A stretch of 64,000 bases of DNA from Amorphoplanes friuliensis DSM 7358 (GTDB lineage Bacteria; Actinomycetota; Actinomycetes; Mycobacteriales; Micromonosporaceae): contig NC_022657.1 in assembly GCF_000494755.1 (NCBI RefSeq), positions 631,501 through 695,500 of the forward strand. Reading direction: 5' to 3'. Shown here one piece after another: positions 17,489 through 24,219 of this stretch. The notes under the pieces were generated by a model. It made no database searches, was not told the origin of the DNA, and worked only from the letters and a program-made list of their open reading frames with translations. Each line of letters begins with the position of its first letter. Within the stretch, counting starts at the first letter, position 1. A program made the position numbers and the translations under genes.

Positions 17489-18208
17489 ATGACCGATCTG
17501 CACACGGCCCCGCACAAGGTCCAGAAGCCGGGCAGCCCCGGACTGACCACACCGACCGAGATCGGGGTCGCGCGCGCCGCCGCGCTGTTCGAACGGGTCG
17601 ACCCCGCCGCCGCGGCGGCTCACCTCGAGCCGATCCTCGCGGCCGACCCGGAGTCCGCGGCCGGCTGGATCCTGCTGGCCCGCATCCGCCTGGTCCTCGA
17701 CGAGGTCGACAAGGCGCTCGACGCCGCCAACCGGGCTGTTGCGCTCGTGCCCGAGGACCCCCGGCCCCTCGCGATGGCGAGCCGCGCGCTCACGCTGCTC
17801 GGCCGGCACGAGGAGGCCGTCACGATGGCCTACCGGGCGGTCATCGTCGAACCCAAGAACCCGCTCTGGCACGACCGGGTCGCCTGGTCCCTGCTCGCCG
17901 CCGACCGCCAGTACGCGGACGCCGAGCAGGCCGCCCGCACCGCCGTCGGCCTCGAACCGAACGAGGCGCACTACTACTTCACGCACGGCGTCACACTGGA
18001 TGCGCTCGGGCACGCCGACCAGGCCCGTCAGGCGTTCCTGGTGTCGCTGAAGCTCGAACCCGAGAACCCGGTCGCTCAGCACCGCCTGGCCGTCCTCAAC
18101 GGCGAGAGTGTGCGCGCGCCGGAGAAGAAGAAGCGCGGCTGGAAGCTCTTCGGCAAGCGCGGCGGCAACTCCGCTATGCCGGCACGCCCCGAGGAGTACC
18201 TGCCCTAG
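17489..18208 (+). CDS. TPR-repeat protein, soluble
   Basis: 239 residues. TPR-like repeats span about 25-195 (ILLARIRLVLDEVDKALDAANRAVALVPEDP, DRVAWSLLAADRQYADAEQAARTAVGLEPNE, YYFTHGVTLDALGHADQARQAFLVSLKLEPEN). It resembles the preceding gene's TPR part, suggesting duplication, but lacks the membrane helices; the tail is basic (EKKKRGWKLFGKRGG). The ribosome site AGGGGAG precedes ATG 17489. It lies 42 bases after its paralogue and probably closes the riboswitch-led transcript. Its end overlaps the convergent gene by 35 bases. Confidence 0.78.
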   Translation: MTDLHTAPHKVQKPGSPGLTTPTEIGVARAAALFERVDPAAAAAHLEPILAADPESAAGWILLARIRLVLDEVDKALDAANRAVALVPEDPRPLAMASRALTLLGRHEEAVTMAYRAVIVEPKNPLWHDRVAWSLLAADRQYADAEQAARTAVGLEPNEAHYYFTHGVTLDALGHADQARQAFLVSLKLEPENPVAQHRLAVLNGESVRAPEKKKRGWKLFGKRGGNSAMPARPEEYLP

Positions 18209-19202
18209 TCCGCATGATGAGCCAGACCAGCCAGCCGGCGCCGATGATGAAACCGAAGCTGATCACGCGGTAGAGCACCACCGCCGCCACGGCCGAGCTG
18301 CTGGTCAGCCCGCCCGCGACCAGGCCCAGGACCAGCGCGCCGTCGACCACACCGAGCCCGCCCGGCACGATCGGCACGCTCGCCGCGGCCATCCCCGCGC
18401 AGTACGCGATCACCAGCTGCACCGGATTGATGCCCTCCGCCCCGACGGCGATGCAGCACATCCACAGGCACAGGGCGTCGAGCAGCCAGTTGGCCACCGC
18501 CAGCACGATCGCGAGGGTGAGGTCGGCCGGGCGTACGCGGACGGACCGCAACTGGTCGACAAAACCCACCAGCCGCGCGTGCCCGGTGTCGGCGGGCTGC
18601 CGCCGCAACCGGTTGAGACCACTGAGCAGCTTGCGGGCCGGGCCGATCAGCCACTCGGGATGTTCCGCCAGGAAGCGCACCCCGAAGGCGACCACCAGCG
18701 CCCCGCCGGCGTAGAGCAGCAGGGTGTGCCAGCTGTTCGTGCTGCGGGTCAGGAGGCCGAAGACCGCGCCGATCACCACGAGGGCGCCCGTCGACAGCAC
18801 CGCGCTCAGCGCGATGCACCACGAGGCGACCGCCGACGAGGCGCCGTACCGACGCATCTGCCGGAAGTTGAACGCCGTGGAGAAGACCGGCCCACCCGGG
18901 AGGGTCGCGCTGAGCGAGTGCGCGGCGTACGCGAGAGCCACGTGCCGGCGGACCGGGACCTTGGTGCCCGCGCCGCGCAGCAGGGCCCGCTGCATCCGGG
19001 CGTACGTGCCCATCGAGGCGATCTCGGCGATCAGGGCGCCGGCGACCCAGTTCCAGGCGGGGGTCCGCAGCTGGTGCACGGCCTGGACCAGCGCCGACCA
19101 GCCGAGGACCAGCTCGGCACCGAGGATCAGCACGATCACCGCGGCGACCGCCGGTCCACGCCGCCACCAGGCGGGCGCGGCACCTGCGTCAGAAACGACC
19201 AT
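18174..19202 (-). CDS. LPG-synthase-like membrane protein (UPF0104 family)
   Basis: 342 residues with about eight transmembrane helices and no soluble catalytic domain. Motifs HSLSATLPGGPVFSTAFNFRQMRRYG and ASVPIVPGGLGVVDGALVLGL are the family's conserved segments; the second (P-x-x-P-G-G-x-G) is the hallmark of lysylphosphatidylglycerol synthetase/flippase membrane domains. Function in actinomycetes is unclear, perhaps lipid flipping. ATG 19202 or GTG 19205 may be the start; neither has a good ribosome site. It overlaps the convergent TPR gene by 35 bases. Confidence 0.82.
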   Translation of the reverse strand: MVVSDAGAAPAWWRRGPAVAAVIVLILGAELVLGWSALVQAVHQLRTPAWNWVAGALIAEIASMGTYARMQRALLRGAGTKVPVRRHVALAYAAHSLSATLPGGPVFSTAFNFRQMRRYGASSAVASWCIALSAVLSTGALVVIGAVFGLLTRSTNSWHTLLLYAGGALVVAFGVRFLAEHPEWLIGPARKLLSGLNRLRRQPADTGHARLVGFVDQLRSVRVRPADLTLAIVLAVANWLLDALCLWMCCIAVGAEGINPVQLVIAYCAGMAAASVPIVPGGLGVVDGALVLGLVAGGLTSSSAVAAVVLYRVISFGFIIGAGWLVWLIMRTRAGTPRGVPA

Positions 19203-19244
19203 CACCGTTCATCGTCGCACTCCGGCCCGCCAGGGGCCCGCGAA

Positions 19245-20402
19245 TCAGCGGGTGTAGGCCAGCAGGTCCAGGCCCTTGAGCTCCGACGGCTCCTTGGCCT
19301 GCACCAGCAGCGTGAAGTCCGGGGCGAAGAGCCAGAGGCGGGTCTTGCTGCCTTTTTTCGAACGAACGAGCAAATTGCCGTCCGGGTCGAAGACCGCACC
19401 GATGATCGTGCCGGTGACGGGCAGGTCGACGATGTCGCCGGTCACGGTGTCCAGGATCGCGTCGGCCGGTGTCTCGCGCTTCTCCGAGGCGGCGTCCTTG
19501 TCGAGCTGCACCGCCACCAGGTCACCGGTCGCGTCGACGCTGACGGGACGGCAGGCGGCCTGGCCCGCTGTGCCGGTCTGGTCGGGCACGGGCGTCCCGG
19601 ACTGCGCGGTCGTGCCGGCCGCCACCTCGAGCCCGCAGTCCGAGGTCGCGTAGACCAGCGTGCTGCCGTCGCCCGACCAGCGGAAATGCTGACCCTCCAG
19701 GCCCTGCGGCAGCGGGGTCAGCTCGCCGGTGGCCACGTCGAGCACACCCGTCTCGGACGCCTCGATCAGCAGCCTGCTGCCGTCCGGGGACCAGGCCGGT
19801 GCCTGTTCGGCGGAGGACGTGCCGGCGTACACCTGCTGGGGGTCGTCGGCGCCGGTGTCGACAACCATCAGCGATCCGCTCGTGACATAGGCGATGCGGG
19901 AGCCGTCGGGGGAGACACCGGCCGTGGAGTTGGAGGCTGACAGCACCGTGGACGGGTTGCCGGCGCCGGTCAGCCGGACCACCCGCCCGTTGTCGTCCGC
20001 GTCGGCGTAGAAGATCTGCCCGGGCAGGTCACCCAGCGCGGTCGACTTCGGTGTTGTCGTGGCCCTCGGTGGACGCGGCCGGTCGGGGCGCGACGGGGTG
20101 TCCGGCTGGTTGCCGCTCGCGCGGGTGGTGGTCGGCGCCACCGACGGCGCCAGCGACGCCGTGGCCGAGGGGCCGACCGGGGCGACCGCGACCGGCGGCT
20201 CCTGATCGGGTCCGCGTGACGGCAACCGCCACAGACCGCTGCCCAGCAGGGCCAGGGCGACCACCGCGGCCGTCGTGCCGATGGCGGCCTCCCGGCGGCC
20301 GATCTTGCGGGACCGCTGCAGCGACCGTTCGTACATGTCGGCCGGGACGACCACGTCGGCCAGCTCGCGCAGCTCGTCGCGCAACGGATCCGGGGCGCTC
20401 AT
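19245..20402 (-). CDS. Membrane-anchored extracellular beta-propeller (PD40/TolB-like) protein, sigma-factor partner
   Basis: 385 residues. A cytoplasmic N-terminus of about 45 residues (DPLRDELRELADVVVPADMYERSLQRSRKIGRREA) precedes one membrane helix (AIGTTAAVVALALLGSGLW), a Pro/Thr-rich linker, and an extracellular domain with PD40-type repeats (STAGVSPDGSRIAYVTSG, APAWSPDGSRLLIEA, HFRWSGDGSTLVYATS). The ATG overlaps the sigma gene's TGA, so both are translated together. This suggests a sensor or anti-sigma role with the short N-terminus holding the sigma factor. No zinc-type anti-sigma motif is seen. Confidence 0.75.
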   Translation of the reverse strand: MSAPDPLRDELRELADVVVPADMYERSLQRSRKIGRREAAIGTTAAVVALALLGSGLWRLPSRGPDQEPPVAVAPVGPSATASLAPSVAPTTTRASGNQPDTPSRPDRPRPPRATTTPKSTALGDLPGQIFYADADDNGRVVRLTGAGNPSTVLSASNSTAGVSPDGSRIAYVTSGSLMVVDTGADDPQQVYAGTSSAEQAPAWSPDGSRLLIEASETGVLDVATGELTPLPQGLEGQHFRWSGDGSTLVYATSDCGLEVAAGTTAQSGTPVPDQTGTAGQAACRPVSVDATGDLVAVQLDKDAASEKRETPADAILDTVTGDIVDLPVTGTIIGAVFDPDGNLLVRSKKGSKTRLWLFAPDFTLLVQAKEPSELKGLDLLAYTR

Positions 20403-20929
20403 CGGCCGGCCTCGTGCACGTCGGCGAGCACCCGCAGGTCCGGCACGAGTGACCGCAGCCGGTCGAGGGCACGGGCGCACTGCGTCTTGACCGTGCTGAC
20501 GGAGACACCGAGCATCTGCGCGGCCTCCACCTCGGTGTGGTCCTCGAAGTAGCGCAGCACGATCACCGCGCGTTGTTTCGGGCTCAGGGCGAGCAGTGCC
20601 CGCTGGAGGGTGACCCGGCGGACCGTGGCCTCGGCCGGATCGTCGACGCTGCCGCCGTGCCGCTCCAGGCCGTCACCGGGCAGGGCCTCGGCGACCTTCG
20701 GCCGCCGCCAGACGGAGACCTGGGCGTGATACATGACCTTGCGAGCGTACGCCTCGGCGTTGCTCGGGCGTTCCAGTCGTGACCAGGCCCGATGGGTGCG
20801 GGCGAGCGCCTCCTGCACCAGATCCTCGGCGAGGTGCTGGTCGCCGGTCAGCAGGTAGGCCGAGCGCAGGAGGGCGTGGGAACGCTCGCGAACAAAATCC
20901 GCATAGGCAGAGTCGCGAGCGTCGTCCAT
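20399..20929 (-). CDS. SigE-family RNA polymerase sigma factor (ECF type)
   Basis: 176 residues. Region 2 is at about 8-70 (DFVRERSHALLRSAYLLTGDQHLAEDLVQEALARTHRAWSRL, with the DLVQEA motif), and region 4 at about 110-165 (LLALSPKQRAVIVLRYFEDHTEVEAAQMLGVSVSTVKTQCARALDRLRSL), which reads the -35 element. I chose ATG 20929 because AGGA precedes it and the length fits the actinobacterial SigE family; an upstream in-frame ATG would add a basic non-homologous tail. It is coupled by ATGA to the membrane propeller gene. Confidence 0.88.
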   Translation of the reverse strand: MDDARDSAYADFVRERSHALLRSAYLLTGDQHLAEDLVQEALARTHRAWSRLERPSNAEAYARKVMYHAQVSVWRRPKVAEALPGDGLERHGGSVDDPAEATVRRVTLQRALLALSPKQRAVIVLRYFEDHTEVEAAQMLGVSVSTVKTQCARALDRLRSLVPDLRVLADVHEAGR

Positions 20930-21350
20930 TCCTGTTTTTCCGATCGGCGTACGGAAAGAGTCGTGAGCGTACAGCTTGCGGTCAATCACCGCTTCTGCGG
21001 TCACGGGCTTCTCGTCTCGCCGGACTCTCCTTGATGGAACGTCAGCCGGTGCCCCCCGATTTTCACGGCACCGGCCGACGCGCCGTACGAACTCAAGGAC
21101 GCAAAGGAGACGCCGGCCGGGCGACAGTCCATTCGGTTGATTCGTGCTGGGCCGAACGGTCACCGAGATCCGGACGTGTTTTCACCTCGACAATTGCGCG
21201 TTCCGGGTGATGATCGCCGGGTTCCCGCGCAGCTTCGCGCAACGGCCCTGAAATAACAGGTAGGGGACTCTCCGGGCCGTTGACACTAGGTGATCATGTC
21301 GGTACAACAAAGCCACCCTTCCCCCTTTGCTTCCTGATAGGAGCGGTCCC
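20930..21350. other. Divergent intergenic region (sigma gene / PTS operon)
   Basis: About 420 bases without a convincing gene. It must hold the leftward promoter of the sigma factor gene, which I could not pin down, and the rightward PTS promoter (listed separately). An inverted repeat AACGGCCC (21241-21248) with GGGCCGTT (21274-21281) overlaps the -35 box of the latter and is a candidate operator. Confidence 0.5.
21280..21308 (+). promoter_or_regulatory. Sigma-70-type promoter of the PTS operon
   Basis: TTGACA (21280-21285) and TACAAC (21303-21308) are separated by exactly 17 bases, an unusually good match to the vegetative consensus for such GC-rich DNA. It lies 43 bases before the IIC start, whose ribosome site AGGAG is at 21339-21343. 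The 8 bp inverted repeat overlapping the -35 box suggests repression by an unlinked regulator. Confidence 0.65.
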
Positions 21351-22418
21351 GTGGCAGAGCTGTACGCACCGGCTGCCCAGGACTCCGGCGTCAAGGCCCG
21401 CGTTCAGCGCTTCGGCGGCTATCTCGCGGGCATGGTGATGCCCAACATCGCGGCCTTCATCGCCTGGGGTCTGATCACCGCCCTCTTCATCCCGAGCGGC
21501 TGGCTGCCCAACGAGAAGTTCGCGGCGCTGGTCGACCCGATGGTTCACGTGCTGCTGCCGATCCTGATCGGTTACACCGGTGGCCGCATGGTTCACGGCC
21601 AGCGCGGTGCGGTGGTCGGCGCGGTCGCCACCATCGGCATCGTGGTCGGCTCCGACGTACCCATGTTCTTCGGCGCGATGATCGTCGGACCGCTGGCCGC
21701 GTACGCGTTGCAGCTGGTCGACAAGCTCACGATCGACCGGATCCGCCCCGGTTTCGAGATGCTGATCGACAACTTCACCGCCGGCATCGTCGGCGGGCTC
21801 GCGGCACTGGCCGGTGTCGTCGCGATCGGACCGGTCATGCGCATCTTCACCAACGCCGCCGGCAACGGTGTCGAATGGCTGGTCACCCATCACCTGCTGC
21901 CCGGCGCGGCGCTGCTGATCGAGCCGGCCAAGGTCCTCTTCCTCAACAACGCGATCAACCACGGTGTGCTAGGCCCGCTGGGTGTCGCCGAGTCGGCCGA
22001 GACCGGTAAGTCGATTTTGTTCATGCTGGAGACGAACCCCGGTCCGGGCTTCGGGATCCTGCTGGCCTACCTGCTCTTCGGGCCTTCCGCACTGCGGCCC
22101 AGCGTGCCCGCCGCCATGGCGATCCAGTTCCTCGGCGGGATCCACGAGATCTACTTCCCGTACGTGCTGATGAAGCCGAGCATGGTGCTGGCCGCGATCG
22201 CCGGTGGTGGCGCGGGCATCCTGACGTTCATGCTCACCGGCGCCGGTCTGGTCGCGACGCCGTCGCCCGGCAGCATCTTCGCGTACCTGGCCGAGACGCC
22301 CCGCGGTGGTTACTTCGGTGTGCTGGCCGGCATCGTGGTCGCCGCCGGTGTGTCCTTCGTGATCGGTTCCCTGCTGCTCGGTTTCGGCCGGCTGACCCGT
22401 GACGAGGAGGGCCTGTGA
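21351..22418 (+). CDS. PTS mannitol-family permease, IIC only
   Basis: Membrane channel subunit of a sugar phosphotransferase system, 355 residues from GTG 21351. Hallmarks of the MtlA IIC are present: RFGGYLAGMVMPNIAAFIAWGLITALFIPSGW near the start and the sugar-site loop GGIHEIYFPYVLMKP. Canonical MtlA carries IIB fused to its C-terminus; here the protein ends after IIC and IIB is a separate gene. The substrate may be mannitol or another polyol; family membership alone does not settle it. First gene of a six-gene operon in which the others follow with overlaps or 1 base gaps. Confidence 0.88.
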   Translation: MAELYAPAAQDSGVKARVQRFGGYLAGMVMPNIAAFIAWGLITALFIPSGWLPNEKFAALVDPMVHVLLPILIGYTGGRMVHGQRGAVVGAVATIGIVVGSDVPMFFGAMIVGPLAAYALQLVDKLTIDRIRPGFEMLIDNFTAGIVGGLAALAGVVAIGPVMRIFTNAAGNGVEWLVTHHLLPGAALLIEPAKVLFLNNAINHGVLGPLGVAESAETGKSILFMLETNPGPGFGILLAYLLFGPSALRPSVPAAMAIQFLGGIHEIYFPYVLMKPSMVLAAIAGGGAGILTFMLTGAGLVATPSPGSIFAYLAETPRGGYFGVLAGIVVAAGVSFVIGSLLLGFGRLTRDEEGL

Positions 22419-22735
22419 GCACGATCGACGGCAGCGCGGTCCGCAAGCTCGTGGTCGCCTGCGACGCGGGCATGGGCAGCAGCGTCATGCTGGCCAGCCA
22501 GCTCAAGCGGGAGTTCCGCAAACTGCCCGTCCTCGTCGAGCACCACCCCGTCTCGGCGATCCCGGCCGACGCCGACGTGGTGCTCTGCCAGGCCGGTTTG
22601 GCCGCGCGCGCCCGGGCCGGCGCGCCCGGCGCGGTGGTCGTCGGCTTCCGGATGTTCCTCGGCGACCCGCACGTCGCGCAGGTGGTCGCCGCGGTCAAGC
22701 AGGGCGGACCGGTCGTCGGCACCGCGGGCGGCTGA
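22415..22735 (+). CDS. PTS mannitol-type IIB subunit
   Basis: 106 residues, a stand-alone phosphocarrier. The phosphocysteine loop is VVACDAGMGSS, making Cys16 the residue that passes phosphate to the sugar; this loop is typical of the mannitol IIB. The remaining alpha/beta pattern (VLVEHHPVSAIPADADVVLCQAGL) agrees. The GTG start overlaps the IIC stop (GTGA). It should take phosphate from the IIA encoded two genes downstream. Confidence 0.88.
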   Translation: MSTIDGSAVRKLVVACDAGMGSSVMLASQLKREFRKLPVLVEHHPVSAIPADADVVLCQAGLAARARAGAPGAVVVGFRMFLGDPHVAQVVAAVKQGGPVVGTAGG

Positions 22736-22736
22736 C

Positions 22737-23501
22737 GTGCTGGGCTCCATGCCGACGGAACACCTCGTCACCATGCTCAAGGCGTCACCACCGCAACGGG
22801 CGGTCTCCGTGCTGCTGTCCATGCCCAAGGACCGCGTCGACCGGTTGCTCGCGGCCATGGACGGGCGGTTGATCGCCCGGATGCTCATCGCCGCCGACCC
22901 GGATCGTCGTGCTGCCCTGCTGCACCACCTCGACGACACCCGTCTCGCGTCGGAGCTGGCGCTGCTGCCGATGGTCGAGGCGGCCGCGGTGATGGCCGCG
23001 CTGCCACCCGACCGCGCCCGGCCGCAGCTCGAACGCGTCAGCTCCGAGCACCTGGGGATGCTGCTCGACGCGATGCCGGCACCGCAGCGCCGCCGCCTCG
23101 TCGACGTGCTCGATCCGGTGCGGCTGTCCGACCTGCGGCGGGTCGCGTACGAAAAAGCGGTCATCGAGTCGCTCCGGCGCACCGCCGCGACCCTGCAGTG
23201 GGTTCCCGACGACCACGGCAGCAACCTGCTCGCCGGGGTCTTCCACCGGCTCTTCGGGGTCGCACTGTGCTATGTGGACGACGGTCCGCTGCAGTCGGCG
23301 GCGGTGGTCCACGCTCAGCAGGTCTTCGTCGCCCAGCAGGTGCACGGCCTGCTCATCGTCACCAACGCGGCACCCAGCGTGCAGTCGGTGGAGGTTGTCA
23401 TGGACCCGCGCTACGGTGGCACACCAGCCCTGGTGGTCTCGTGGGAGTCCGACGACAATGACGGCGTGCTGGGACGCGCCCTGGTGAGGCTGGCCGGATG
23501 A
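22737..23501 (+). CDS. MgtE_N-like helical-repeat protein inside a PTS operon
   Basis: 254 residues, no membrane segment. The first 130 residues form short helical repeats of about 25-35 residues (EHLVTMLKASPPQRAVSVLLSMPKDRVDRLLAAM, LLHHLDDTRLASELALLPMVEAAAVMAALPPDRARPQL), like the cytosolic N domain of MgtE magnesium channels, but no channel follows. The C-terminal 120 residues look like an alpha/beta domain (GVALCYVDDGPLQSAAVV, GLLIVTNAAPSVQSVEVVMDP) I cannot place; a distant nuclease-like fold is only a guess. It starts 1 base after IIB and its stop overlaps the IIA start, so it is built into the PTS operon. Role unknown. Confidence 0.72.
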   Translation: MLGSMPTEHLVTMLKASPPQRAVSVLLSMPKDRVDRLLAAMDGRLIARMLIAADPDRRAALLHHLDDTRLASELALLPMVEAAAVMAALPPDRARPQLERVSSEHLGMLLDAMPAPQRRRLVDVLDPVRLSDLRRVAYEKAVIESLRRTAATLQWVPDDHGSNLLAGVFHRLFGVALCYVDDGPLQSAAVVHAQQVFVAQQVHGLLIVTNAAPSVQSVEVVMDPRYGGTPALVVSWESDDNDGVLGRALVRLAG

Positions 23502-23950
23502 ACACGAATGTCCGACCCGTGCTCGAGGAGCGCGGCGTACGGGTGGCCGAGGCCGCGCCCGACCGGGTGACGGCCATTCATCGCTGCGCGGACGTGCTCG
23601 AGGAGATCGGTGCGGTGCACCCGGCCTATCGCGAGGCGATGCTCGACCGGGAGTGGGCGATGTCCACCTATCTCGGCGAAGGTGTGGCCATCCCGCACGG
23701 TCTGGACGTCTCGCGCATCCTCGTGCGCCGCGACGCGCTGGCCGTGCTGCGGTTCCCGGACGGCGTCGACTGGGACGGCTTCCGGGTGACGGTCTGCGTG
23801 GCGATCGCCGCGCGGGGGGACGGCCACGTCGCGTTGCTCGCCGCGCTGGCGGACATCCTGCTCGACCCGGAACGCGCGCGGGCGCTGCGCGAGGCCACCG
23901 ACCCGGAGACGATCGTCGGCATGCTGCACTCGGTGGAGGGGCAACCGTGA
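23498..23950 (+). CDS. PTS mannitol-type IIA subunit
   Basis: 150 residues of the mannitol/fructose/nitrogen IIA fold. The phosphorylated histidine is His67 in GVAIPHG, preceded by the usual REAMLDREWAMSTYLGEG. It takes phosphate from HPr and gives it to IIB. ATG 23498 overlaps the stop of the MgtE_N-like gene; its own stop overlaps the HPr start. Confidence 0.9.
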   Translation: MNTNVRPVLEERGVRVAEAAPDRVTAIHRCADVLEEIGAVHPAYREAMLDREWAMSTYLGEGVAIPHGLDVSRILVRRDALAVLRFPDGVDWDGFRVTVCVAIAARGDGHVALLAALADILLDPERARALREATDPETIVGMLHSVEGQP

Positions 23951-24219
23951 TCCGGACGGTCCTGCTGGGCGGACGGGCCGGGCTGCACATGCGGGCGGCC
24001 TCCCGGATCGCGATCGCGGCGGCGTTGCAGACGGTGCCGGTCACCGTCCGCACCATGGACCGGCCGGCGGTGCCCGCCGACAGCGTGCTCTCCCTGCTCA
24101 GTCTGGGTGCACTCTGCGGGACCGAGCTGATCCTGGAGGCCTGGGGCCCGGGTGCCGAGGTCGCCCTGGACAACCTCGCCCGGCTGCTCGCCGCCGATCT
24201 GGACGTCGCCGGTGCGTGA
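23947..24219 (+). CDS. ptsH: HPr phosphocarrier protein with divergent active-site loop
   Basis: 90 residues, normal HPr size. The active-site histidine is His14 in GRAGLHMRAAS. Canonical HPr has GLHARPA, so the residues just after the histidine and the conserved proline differ (Met15, Ala17). The regulatory-serine region (VLSLLSLGALCGTELIL) is recognisable. It passes phosphate from EI to IIA. GTG 23947 overlaps the IIA stop and its stop overlaps the EI start. A dedicated, operon-specific carrier rather than the general HPr is likely. Confidence 0.85.
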   Translation: MIRTVLLGGRAGLHMRAASRIAIAAALQTVPVTVRTMDRPAVPADSVLSLLSLGALCGTELILEAWGPGAEVALDNLARLLAADLDVAGA

